Source: Roseiarcus sp049509635 (GTDB lineage: Bacteria > Pseudomonadota > Alphaproteobacteria > Rhizobiales > Beijerinckiaceae). From it: a DNA stretch of 10,902 bases. The stretch covers positions 1 through 10,902 of the forward strand of contig JBEKZS010000139.1 of assembly GCA_049509635.1 (NCBI GenBank), given 5' to 3'. Under the pieces are notes generated by a model, which did no database searches, was not told where the DNA came from, and was given only the letters and a program-made list of their open reading frames with translations. Numbering within the stretch: position 1 is the first letter of the stretch; the number at the start of each line of letters is the position of its first letter. Positions 1 to 6,021 of this stretch are shown here, piece by piece. A program made the translations under genes and the position numbers.

Positions 1-1881
1 CAAGCGGTCGGCGAAGAAGGCGAGGAGGTCGGCCGACGTCTGGTCGGATCGGCGCGTGATCTGCTCCATGATCTGCGCGAGCAACGCAGCGCCGGGCGTC
101 GACCCCGGCGATGATCCGGGGTGGGGACGCTCGCGCTTCGCAAGCATGTCGAACATCGTCTTCTTCAAAAGCTCGCCCACCTCGAGCCGGACGCCGTTTT
201 CGAGGATCAGGCGAATGACGCCCAATGCCGCGCGACGCAGCGCGAAGGGGTCCTTGCTCCCTGTCGGCTTCTCATCCATCACCCAAAATCCGAACAGCGT
301 ATCGAGCTTGTCCGCCAGCGCGACCGCAATCGAGACCGGCCCGGTCGGAATCCGATCGTTCGGCCCCTGCGGCTTGTAATGGTCCTCGATCGCCGCCGCC
401 ACCGCGGGGTCCTCGCCCTGCGCCGCCGCGTAGTAGCGCCCCATCAGCCCTTGAAGCTCCGGAAACTCCCCGACCATCTCGGTCACGAGATCGGCCTTGG
501 CGAGCAGCGCCGCGCGCCGCGCCTGCGCCGGATCGGCGCCGACCCGCGGCGCGAGTTCTCCCGCCAGCGCCGCGATCCGGTCGACCCGCTCGCCCTGCGT
601 CCCGAGCTTCTCGTGAAACACGATGCCGAGCGCGCGCAGCTTGGCGAGCCGCTGGTCGAGCGGCTTGTCCGCCTTGTCCTTGTAATCGGCCAGCGGCGCC
701 AGATCGGTCAGCCAGAAATGCCGGGCGTCCGCCAGCCGCGCGCGCACCACGCGGCCATTGCCCGCCGCGATCGCCGCGCCGCCGTCGCTGGCGATGAGGT
801 TGGCGACGAGGATGAACTTGTTGGAGAGCGGAGTCGCATGCCTTGCCGCACGCGACCCTCCCCCGTCATGGCCGGGCTCGTCCCGGCCTGCCACGCCGTC
901 CCCTCGAGCAGGGCCTTCCCTGTCTGCGCCAGGCGGCGCCGCGTGGATGGACGCGACAGGCCCGGCTATGACGGCATCGGTGTCGTTTCCGGCCCCCGCG
1001 TCGCGCAGCACGAAGCATTTCTGGTTGGCGCGGATGGTGGCGCGGATGACTTCGGGAGGAATCTTCAGAAACGCCGCCTCGAATTCGCCCATCAGCACGA
1101 CGGGCCATTCGACGAGGCCCGCGACTTCCTCCAGCAGGCCATCGTCCTCGACCAGTTCCAGCCCATGCGCCAGTGCGAGGGAGCGCGCGTCGGCCAGAAT
1201 GATCTGCTTGCGGCGCTCCGGGTCGAGCACGACTTTCGCCTTCATCAAACTGTCGACATAATCCTCGAAGCGCCTGACCTTGATCGCAGCGGGCGCCATG
1301 AAGCGATGGCCCTGGGTGACATCGCCCGACGCGAGGCCGTCGACGTCCAGCCGCACGATCTCCGGCGTTTCGTGCTGGCTGCCGAAGGTGCAGACGATTC
1401 CCCGCAGCGGCCGCACCCAGCGCAGCGAGTCAGCGCGCGCCGAGGCCGCGCCCCAGCGCATCGATTTGGGCCAGGGAAAGCTCCGGATCATCGCGGGGAC
1501 GATTTCCGCGATCACGGCCGTGGTCGCGCGGCCCGGCTTCTCGATCTCGGCGAGGTAGAATTCGCCCTTCTTCGGGTCCTTCTCGATTCGCGCGTCCTCG
1601 ATCCGCGCGAGCCCGGCGCTCTTGAGGAAGCCCTGGAGCGCCGGCTCGGGCGCCCCGACGCGCGGCCCCTTGCGCTCTTCCCGGCTCGCCGGCTGCTCGG
1701 CCGGCAGCCCGACGACGCGCAGCGCCAGCCGGCGCGGCGTCGAAAAGCTCTGCGCGCCTTCATAGAGGAGCCCGCGCTCGACCAGTGCGCCGGTGACGAG
1801 GCGCTTCAGGTCGTCCGCCGCCTGGCGCTGCATGCGCGCGGGGATTTCTTCGCTGAACAATTCGAGCAGGAGGTCGGGCAT
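1..1881 (-). CDS. glyS: Glycine--tRNA ligase beta subunit, 3' end outside window
   Basis: This is the beta subunit of the alpha2-beta2 glycyl-tRNA synthetase, a cytoplasmic enzyme that charges tRNA-Gly; the beta chain mainly handles tRNA recognition. I translated the minus strand from ATG 1881 to position 1 and found 627 codons with no stop. The start MPDLLLELFSEEIPARMQ is typical of the family and is preceded by an AAGGA Shine-Dalgarno at 1886-1890. Further family blocks are IPPEVIRATIRANQKCFVLRD (read as two parts, near residues 274-294), HYKPQGPNDRIPTGPVSIA, and LADKLDTLFGFWVMDEKPTG. The C-terminal anticodon-binding part lies beyond the left edge. It is 35 nt downstream of glyQ and should be co-transcribed with it. 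Oddly, residues about 295-351 form a Gly/Ala/Asp/Arg-rich insert, between FVLRD and LSNKFILVANL, where relatives have only a few residues. It coincides with a palindromic repeat. A second Pro/Gly/Ser-rich linker sits near residues 585-597. Confidence 0.96.
   Translation of the reverse strand, partial: MPDLLLELFSEEIPARMQRQAADDLKRLVTGALVERGLLYEGAQSFSTPRRLALRVVGLPAEQPASREERKGPRVGAPEPALQGFLKSAGLARIEDARIEKDPKKGEFYLAEIEKPGRATTAVIAEIVPAMIRSFPWPKSMRWGAASARADSLRWVRPLRGIVCTFGSQHETPEIVRLDVDGLASGDVTQGHRFMAPAAIKVRRFEDYVDSLMKAKVVLDPERRKQIILADARSLALAHGLELVEDDGLLEEVAGLVEWPVVLMGEFEAAFLKIPPEVIRATIRANQKCFVLRDAGAGNDTDAVIAGPVASIHAAPPGADREGPARGDGVAGRDEPGHDGGGSRAARHATPLSNKFILVANLIASDGGAAIAAGNGRVVRARLADARHFWLTDLAPLADYKDKADKPLDQRLAKLRALGIVFHEKLGTQGERVDRIAALAGELAPRVGADPAQARRAALLAKADLVTEMVGEFPELQGLMGRYYAAAQGEDPAVAAAIEDHYKPQGPNDRIPTGPVSIAVALADKLDTLFGFWVMDEKPTGSKDPFALRRAALGVIRLILENGVRLEVGELLKKTMFDMLAKRERPHPGSSPGSTPGAALLAQIMEQITRRSDQTSADLLAFFADRL
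96..130. repeat. Short imperfect inverted repeat inside glyS
   Basis: The stem is GCGTC (96-100) and CCCCGG (103-108), a 7-nt loop (109-115), then CCGGGG (116-121) and GACGC (126-130). Eleven base pairs form, with a 2-nt bulge on one side and 4 nt on the other. It is translated on the minus strand as a Pro/Gly/Ser-rich stretch containing HPGSSPGSTPG, between LLKKTMFDMLA and the helical LLAQIMEQI. It could be a decayed repeat element or simply a G+C-rich linker; it does not share obvious sequence with the larger palindrome at 863-974. Confidence 0.5.
863..974. repeat. Palindromic element with nested hairpins, inside glyS
   Basis: Two arms of 34 nt (863-896 and 941-974) are inverted repeats of each other with 27 of 34 positions matching. 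They share CCGTCAT, GCCGGGC and CCACGC blocks. The 44-nt centre holds two more small hairpins: CAGGG-CCTT-CCCTG at 909-922 and GCGCC-AGGC-GGCGC at 926-939. The whole would fold as a cruciform or a cloverleaf-like RNA. The CGTCATGGCCGGGCTCGTCC type of arm resembles palindromic elements that I remember as dispersed in Rhodopseudomonas, Bradyrhizobium and methanotroph genomes. On the minus strand it is read through in the glyS frame as roughly residues 303-340. Exact element borders cannot be set without other copies. Confidence 0.85.
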
Positions 1882-1885
1882 CGCG

Positions 1886-1891
1886 TCCTTC
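1886..1891 (-). promoter_or_regulatory. Shine-Dalgarno of glyS
   Basis: GAAGGA on the minus strand lies 4 nt before the ATG at 1879-1881. It supports MPDLLLEL as the true N-terminus of glyS, which also matches the usual start of the family. Confidence 0.65.
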
Positions 1892-1916
1892 AGGAGTGAT
1901 AGTGCGGCAGGCGGCG

Positions 1917-2870
1917 TCAGGCGGCCGCCGCGCCGCCGGCCGTCCGCAGCCAGGCCGCGCCGCAGGCGCGGGCGAGCTCGCGCACCCGCAGGATGTAGCT
2001 CTGGCGCTCCGTCACCGAGATCACGCCGCGCGCGTCGAGCAGGTTGAACGCGTGGCTCGCCTTGATGCACTGGTCGTAGGCGGGCAGCGCCATCAGGTGG
2101 CGCGCGCCCGCGCCGCCCTTCTCCAGCAGCGCGCGGCATTCGCCCTCGGCGTCGCGGAACTGCCGGAACAGCAGCGCGGCGTCGGCGTGCTCGAAATTAT
2201 AGCGCGAATATTCCTGCTCGGCCTGCAGGAAGACGTCGCGGTAGGAGATGCGCTCGGCGCCGTCGCGGCCGTTGAAGTTGAGGTCGAACAGGCTGTCGAC
2301 GCCCTGCACATACATGGCGAGCCGCTCGAGGCCGTAGGTCAGCTCGCCCGAGACCGGCGCGCATTCGAAGCCCGCGACCTGCTGGAAATAGGTGAATTGC
2401 GAGACCTCCATGCCGTCGCACCAGCACTCCCAGCCCAGCCCCCAGGCGCCGAGCGTCGGGCTCTCCCAGTCGTCCTCGACGAACCGCACGTCGTGCAGCG
2501 CCACATCGACGCCGATCGCCTCGAGCGACTTCAGATAGAGGTCCTGGAGGTCCTCCGGCGAGGGCTTCAGGATCACCTGGAACTGGTAGTAATGCTGAAG
2601 CCGGTTCGGATTCTCGCCATAGCGGCCGTCCTTGGGACGGCGCGACGGCTGGACATAGGCGGCCTTCCACGGGAGCGGCCCGAGCGAGCGCAGCGTGGTG
2701 GCGGGGTGGAAGGTGCCGGCGCCGACCTCCATGTCGTACGGCTGGAGAATCACGCAGCCTTGCTGCGCCCAGTACGTCTGAAGCGTGAGGATGAGCGCCT
2801 GGAACGAGCGCGTCGGATCGAGCCAGGCGTCGGCTTGCATGCGGCTTTTGGGCGCGGCGGCGGCGGACAT
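1917..2870 (-). CDS. glyQ: Glycine--tRNA ligase alpha subunit
   Basis: This is the catalytic alpha subunit of heterotetrameric glycyl-tRNA synthetase; it makes glycyl-adenylate and transfers glycine to tRNA-Gly. The 317-residue protein is close to the family's usual length of about 300. Class II motifs are visible: AYVQPSRRPKDGRYGENPNR at residues 71-90, followed by LQHYYQFQVILKPSP, and the GELTYGLERLAMYVQ block at 175-189. The family signatures TYWAQQGCVILQPYDMEVGAG and WGLGWECWCDGMEVSQFTYF (in parts) are intact, and FNLLDARGVISVTERQ lies near the C-terminus. I chose ATG 2868-2870 (MSAAAAPKSR); the frame stays open to an ATG at 2933, but that would overlap the upstream methyltransferase by 26 nt, and homology begins near DPTRSFQALILTLQ. 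An internal ATG at 2838-2840 is another possible start. The C-terminus ends in a short Ala/Gly tail. It lies upstream of glyS in the usual alpha-beta order. Confidence 0.97.
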   Translation of the reverse strand: MSAAAAPKSRMQADAWLDPTRSFQALILTLQTYWAQQGCVILQPYDMEVGAGTFHPATTLRSLGPLPWKAAYVQPSRRPKDGRYGENPNRLQHYYQFQVILKPSPEDLQDLYLKSLEAIGVDVALHDVRFVEDDWESPTLGAWGLGWECWCDGMEVSQFTYFQQVAGFECAPVSGELTYGLERLAMYVQGVDSLFDLNFNGRDGAERISYRDVFLQAEQEYSRYNFEHADAALLFRQFRDAEGECRALLEKGGAGARHLMALPAYDQCIKASHAFNLLDARGVISVTERQSYILRVRELARACGAAWLRTAGGAAAA

Positions 2871-2907
2871 GGGCGCGCGAGGTTCCGGATTTGACGAGGC
2901 GCGGACC

Positions 2908-3759
2908 CTAGTGAGCGCGGCCGTCCCGGTCAACGCGGCGCCGGCGCCGGGCCGGCTCGCCCCAGTCGATCAGCGCCTCCCCGCGATGGAGCGCCTCCGC
3001 CAGCGGGGTGAACGCGCCGGCGCGGTCGTGGAGGACGAGGCCCGGCCGCAGGTTGAGCGGACCGCGCGCGCCCTTCACGCCGGCGACGAGCACGCGATGG
3101 GCGGGGGCCGCCGCATTGGGATGCACCGGCAGGATCGCAATCGCGCCGAGCCGGCCGCCGAAAGCCTCGAGCATCGGCGCGAGCGCCTCGGGGCGATGGA
3201 TCATCAGGAACCGGCCGCCCGCATGCAGCAGGGCCAGCGACGCGGCGATCCAGCGCGCGAGCGCCGGCGGGCCGACGCCCGCGGCCGATTCCCCCTCGAA
3301 GACATGCGCCTGCGCCCGCCGCGGCTCGGGAGAGGCGCGGACCATCCCAGCGTCGAAAAAAGGCGGGTTGGTGACGACGAGATCCGCGGCTTCGTCGCCG
3401 AGGCCGGCGGCCCGCCGCGCGCGCGCGGCGCCGATGTCGATGCAGAACACCCGCGTCCGCGCGGCCAAGCCGTTGCGCGCCGCGTTTTCCAGCGCCAGCG
3501 CGCCGCAAGCGGCGTCCCGTTCGACGAGATCGGCGGTCGCGCCGGAGAGGCGGGCGAGCAAGGCGAGCCCGACCGCGCCGACGCCGGCGCCGACGTCGAC
3601 GAGTCGCTCAACGCCGTCGGCGGGCGCCGCCGCCGCCAGCAGGATCGCGTCGGTGCCGACCCGATGGCCGCGCGCCGGCTGGCGGAGGATCAGCCGTCCC
3701 CCGAGCAGCGCGTCGTCGCTCGTGGCGAGCTCGGACGGCCCGCCGTGCGCGTCATCCAT
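2908..3759 (-). CDS. TrmN6/YfiC-like SAM-dependent methyltransferase (COG4123 type)
   Basis: This is a class I S-adenosylmethionine-dependent methyltransferase of 283 residues. It resembles the family that includes E. coli tRNA1(Val) adenine-37 N6-methyltransferase, so a tRNA or other nucleic acid adenine is the likely substrate. Features seen are RQPARGHRVGTDAILLAAA (residues 26-44), the SAM-binding motif VDVGAGVGAVGLALLAR (54-70), the acidic residue after strand 2 in DLVERD, and the catalytic NPPF (131-134) typical of amino-group methylation of adenine. The C-terminal half has GGRFLMIHRPEAL and HRVLVAGVKG blocks common in the alphaproteobacterial members. The start chosen is ATG 3757-3759; the frame is open further, to 3825, but that would run far into the DUF2007 gene. 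Its ATG overlaps the stop of that gene, so translation is probably coupled. The exact target is not proven, so I give no gene symbol. The Arg-rich C-terminus (RRRRR) may help bind RNA. Confidence 0.88.
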   Translation of the reverse strand: MDDAHGGPSELATSDDALLGGRLILRQPARGHRVGTDAILLAAAAPADGVERLVDVGAGVGAVGLALLARLSGATADLVERDAACGALALENAARNGLAARTRVFCIDIGAARARRAAGLGDEAADLVVTNPPFFDAGMVRASPEPRRAQAHVFEGESAAGVGPPALARWIAASLALLHAGGRFLMIHRPEALAPMLEAFGGRLGAIAILPVHPNAAAPAHRVLVAGVKGARGPLNLRPGLVLHDRAGAFTPLAEALHRGEALIDWGEPARRRRRVDRDGRAH

Positions 3760-3976
3760 GACGAAGTTCGCCCGCCAGCCCCGCCTCCCGGAGAAGCCGC
3801 CGCGCCCGCCCGCCCTGATCCGCATCGACCAGGATCCGCCGCGGCAGGAATCCGAGCGAGCCCTCGACCGCGCTCATGTGCTGGTCGGCGACGAAGAACG
3901 GCACGCGCTCCTCAGTCAGCAGACTCTCGATCACCGAGATCATGACGAGATCGTTGGTGCGCACGAGTTCGATCAT
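3752..3976 (-). CDS. DUF2007 domain protein (small putative signal-transducing protein)
   Basis: This small 74-residue soluble protein matches the DUF2007 family (annotated only as putative prokaryotic signal transducing protein). Recognisable features are MIELVRTNDLVMISVIESLL at the start, then FFVADQHMSAVEGSLGFLPR and a C-terminal ILVDADQGGRARRLLREAGL. The D-Q-H-M-S and LPRRILV blocks are what I remember of the alphaproteobacterial members, which are also about 70 residues long. The ATG at 3974-3976 is chosen from homology; only a weak GAGG lies upstream. It is the first gene of the minus-strand cluster. Its stop overlaps the ATG of the methyltransferase by 8 nt (ATGGATGA), so the two are probably translated together. 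The biochemical role is unknown. The same frame is open far upstream, but that part is antisense to the polyprenyl synthase gene and is not coding. Confidence 0.88.
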   Translation of the reverse strand: MIELVRTNDLVMISVIESLLTEERVPFFVADQHMSAVEGSLGFLPRRILVDADQGGRARRLLREAGLAGELRHG

Positions 3977-4033
3977 CGTCAGACCATCCTCGATCGGCGT
4001 GTGACCAAAGGCCGCTTCCGCGACCACGGGCCC

Positions 4034-4047
4034 GGCGGGCGCCCGCC
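4034..4047. repeat. Perfect 14-nt palindrome in divergent promoter region
   Basis: GGCGGGCGCCCGCC is fully self-complementary. It lies directly before the plus-strand -35 candidate and inside the minus-strand leader. It could be an operator or an RNA hairpin, but such G+C palindromes arise by chance in DNA of this composition. Confidence 0.4.
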
Positions 4048-4048
4048 C

Positions 4049-4077
4049 TTGCTCGGGCGACACCGCCTCTTTATGGT
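4049..4077 (+). promoter_or_regulatory. Candidate promoter for the polyprenyl synthase gene
   Basis: TTGCTC (4049-4054) and TATGGT (4072-4077) are separated by 17 nt. Both boxes are weak (three and four matches of six). The predicted start near 4084 would leave a leader of about 25 nt before the GTG start. It overlaps the minus-strand promoter candidate, so the two could compete for RNA polymerase. Confidence 0.3.
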
Positions 4078-4098
4078 CAACGGGTTTCGATGTGACAA
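4070..4098 (-). promoter_or_regulatory. Candidate sigma70 promoter for the DUF2007-methyltransferase-glyQS cluster
   Basis: On the minus strand TTGTCA (4093-4098) is followed after 17 nt by CATAAA (4070-4075). The -35 box matches five of six consensus positions and the -10 box four of six. Transcription would begin near 4063, leaving a leader of about 85 nt before the DUF2007 ATG. No other good promoter was noticed upstream of glyQ, so this may serve all four genes. Confidence 0.5.
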
Positions 4099-4101
4099 GG
4101 A
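4097..4101 (+). promoter_or_regulatory. Shine-Dalgarno that sets the GTG start of polyprenyl synthase
   Basis: AAGGA is 7 nt before GTG 4109-4111. The in-frame ATG at 4073-4075 has no comparable site, and known rhizobial homologues begin with a MGVVIPLE-like sequence, which matches (M)GIVIPLEEK from the GTG. Confidence 0.7.
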
Positions 4102-4108
4102 ACAACCT

Positions 4109-5122
4109 GTGGGGATTGTCATTCCGCTCGAGGAAAAGGCGTCCGAGCGCCTCATCGACCGGCTGACCGTCCTCGTCGCGGCCGACATGGCCGCGGTGAA
4201 CCAGACCATCCTCTCCCGAACCGGATCGGATGTCGGGATGATCCCCGAGGTCGCCAATCATCTGATTTCTTCGGGGGGCAAGCGTCTTCGGCCGATGCTG
4301 ACGCTGGCGACCGCCGGGCTGTGCGCCTACGACGGCGAGGGTCACGTCAAGCTCGCCGCCTCCGTCGAGTTCATGCATACGGCGACGCTGCTGCACGACG
4401 ACGTCGTCGACGAGAGCAACATGCGACGCGGCAAGGTCGCCGCACGGGTGGTCTGGGGCAACGAGGCGAGCGTGCTCGTCGGCGATTTTCTGCTCGGCCA
4501 GGCGTTCAAGATGATGGTCGAGGTCGGCTCGTTGCAGTGTCTCGACGTGCTGTCGAGCGCCGCCGCGGTCATCGCGGAGGGCGAGGTGATGCAGCTTTCC
4601 GCCGCCAAGGACACGGCGACCACCGAGGATGCCTATCTGGCGGTGATCCGGGCCAAGACCGCGGCGCTGTTCGCCGCCGCCTGCGAAGTCGGCCCGATTC
4701 TCGCCGACCGGTCCCGGGCCGAGATCGCGGCGTGCCGGGGGTTCGGCGCCAATCTGGGCATCGCGTTCCAGCTGATCGACGACGCGCTCGATTACGGCGG
4801 CTCGTCGGCCAAGCTCGGCAAGAACGTCGGCGACGACTTCAAGGAGGGGAAGATCACCCTCCCCGTCGTGCTCTCGTTCCGTCGCGGGACGATGAGCGAG
4901 CGCGAATTCTGGCGCAGGACGCTGGAACAGGGCGACGTTCGCGACGGCGATCTGGAGACCGCGTTCGCGACCATGAAGAGGCATCGCGCGTTGGAGGATA
5001 CGATCGAGCGGGCGCGCCACTACGGCGCCATGGCGCGGGATTCGCTGGAATTGTTTCCCGCCTCGCCGTGGAAGCACGCGCTGCTCGACGCCGTCGAATT
5101 CGCGATCAGCCGCGCTCATTAG
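4109..5122 (+). CDS. ispB: Long-chain all-trans polyprenyl diphosphate synthase (octaprenyl/decaprenyl)
   Basis: This enzyme adds isopentenyl diphosphate units to an allylic primer to build the polyprenyl tail of ubiquinone. The 337-residue protein has the full set of trans-prenyltransferase motifs: GGKRLRPML (residues 56-64), the first aspartate-rich motif LLHDDVVDES (D97, D98, D101) followed by MRRGK, and the second aspartate-rich motif LIDDALDY (D224, D225, D228). GNEASVLVGDFLLGQAF and GEVMQLSAAKD blocks lie between them. Chain length cannot be read safely; many alphaproteobacteria make Q10, so a decaprenyl product is as likely as octaprenyl, and the symbol ispB is by family. The GTG start is chosen for its Shine-Dalgarno and its family-like N-terminus. 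The frame is open upstream to about 3008, but that part is antisense to DUF2007 and the methyltransferase and is not coding. It converges with ispE, an earlier enzyme of isoprenoid supply, with 6 nt between stops. Confidence 0.94.
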   Translation: MGIVIPLEEKASERLIDRLTVLVAADMAAVNQTILSRTGSDVGMIPEVANHLISSGGKRLRPMLTLATAGLCAYDGEGHVKLAASVEFMHTATLLHDDVVDESNMRRGKVAARVVWGNEASVLVGDFLLGQAFKMMVEVGSLQCLDVLSSAAAVIAEGEVMQLSAAKDTATTEDAYLAVIRAKTAALFAAACEVGPILADRSRAEIAACRGFGANLGIAFQLIDDALDYGGSSAKLGKNVGDDFKEGKITLPVVLSFRRGTMSEREFWRRTLEQGDVRDGDLETAFATMKRHRALEDTIERARHYGAMARDSLELFPASPWKHALLDAVEFAISRAH

Positions 5123-5128
5123 CCGCCG

Positions 5129-6016
5129 CTAGCGCAGCGCCGTCGCCTTCACCCACCAGCCGGGATGGGCGAGCCGCACCGCCCGGCTGGCGCGCGCGGC
5201 GGCGCGGCAATCTTCGAACAGTGCAAAACAGGTCGCCCCGGACCCCGACATCCGGACCACCGCGGCGCCGCCGATCGCCGAAAGCGCGGCCAAAGTCTCC
5301 GCGATCGCCGGGGCGAGCGCGCAAGCTCCCGGCTGCATGTCGTTGCGCCCGTCCCTCAGCAGGGCGAGCGTCGTCGGACGGTCGGCGCCCGCCGGCGGCG
5401 TCGGCGAAGCGCCGAACCCGGACGACGCCCCCGCGGCCAGACCAAGACGCGCGAAGACGGCGGGGGTTGCGACCGCGACGCCGGCATTGACGAGCACCGC
5501 GAACAGAGCCGGCAGGCGCAGCGGCGGCCCGAGCGTCTCGCCGAGACCGCGCATCATCCGGGCGTGCGGGTCGAGACAGACCGGAACGTCCGAACCGGTC
5601 GCGCGCGCCGCTGCGAGAAGACGGGGATCGTCGAGCGCGAGGCCGTTTTCATCGGCGAGCGCGCGCAGCGCCGCCGCGGCGTCCGACGAGCCGCCGCCGA
5701 GCCCGGCGGCGACCGGAAGCGCCTTGCGCAAATGAAATCGGCCGAGCCGGAGGCCCGGCGCGCGATCATGAAGGGCGCGCGCGGCGCGCAGGATGAGGTT
5801 GTCGCCGATCGCGCCGGCCGCCGCCGCGGTCGGGCCGTCGACGCGCAGGTCGAGCGCCGGTCCCGGTTCGAACGAGAGCCAGTCGCCGCAGCCGGCGAAG
5901 GCGACGAGGCTGTCGAGGTCGTGCCAGCCGTCGGCGCGGCGGCCGAGAACGTGCAGCGTCAGATTGACCTTGGCGGGCGCGCGCCAGACGCGCGGCCGCC
6001 GCGGCGGGGAATCCAC
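5129..6016 (-). CDS. ispE: 4-(cytidine 5'-diphospho)-2-C-methyl-D-erythritol kinase
   Basis: IspE phosphorylates CDP-methylerythritol with ATP, a middle step of the non-mevalonate (MEP) pathway to isopentenyl and dimethylallyl diphosphate. The 295-residue protein is of usual length and belongs to the GHMP kinase superfamily. Seen are RAPAKVNLTLHVLGRRADGW (K16 matches the conserved active-site lysine), the glycine-rich ATP loop PVAAGLGGGSSDAAAAL (101-117), TGSDVPVCL with D143 as the likely catalytic aspartate, and the C-terminal MSGSGATCFALF motif. No ATG exists near the N-terminus. GTG 6014-6016 is the only reasonable start after the upstream stop, preceded by GAGGCGG. It lies 5 nt downstream of the TPR protein gene, so translation is probably coupled. 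A longer open frame to 6538 runs antisense-free but through the TPR gene in another frame and is not coding. Confidence 0.95.
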   Translation of the reverse strand: MDSPPRRPRVWRAPAKVNLTLHVLGRRADGWHDLDSLVAFAGCGDWLSFEPGPALDLRVDGPTAAAAGAIGDNLILRAARALHDRAPGLRLGRFHLRKALPVAAGLGGGSSDAAAALRALADENGLALDDPRLLAAARATGSDVPVCLDPHARMMRGLGETLGPPLRLPALFAVLVNAGVAVATPAVFARLGLAAGASSGFGASPTPPAGADRPTTLALLRDGRNDMQPGACALAPAIAETLAALSAIGGAAVVRMSGSGATCFALFEDCRAAARASRAVRLAHPGWWVKATALR

Positions 6017-6021
6017 CCGCC

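Larger units (their letters stand above)
3977..4108. other. Divergent intergenic region between DUF2007 and polyprenyl synthase genes
   Basis: This stretch of 132 nt separates the two divergent translation starts. It contains overlapping promoter candidates for both strands (about 4049-4098), a perfect 14-nt G+C palindrome at 4034-4047, and the Shine-Dalgarno of the synthase at 4097-4101. No small ORF in it looks credible. Confidence 0.7.

Noticed and set aside
841..1000. Possible frameshift or pseudogene in glyS at the repeat
   Set aside because: I translated the region codon by codon; the frame before the repeat (FVLRD) and after it (LSNKFILVANL) is the same and no stop occurs.
121..1899. 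592-codon open frame on the plus strand opposite glyS
   Set aside because: It is the exact antisense codon frame of glyS; G+C-rich codons rarely give antisense stops. Its translation is Arg/Ala/Gly-rich with no recognisable domain.
1896..2894. 332-codon plus-strand open frame opposite glyQ
   Set aside because: Antisense shadow of a strongly conserved gene; no family resemblance.
2785..3945. 386-codon plus-strand open frame opposite the methyltransferase
   Set aside because: Low-complexity Arg/Ala/Gly composition and antisense to a gene with clear SAM-binding and NPPF motifs.
3008..4108. Upstream extension of the polyprenyl synthase frame
   Set aside because: Runs antisense through the methyltransferase and DUF2007 genes; family homology begins only at the GTG at 4109.
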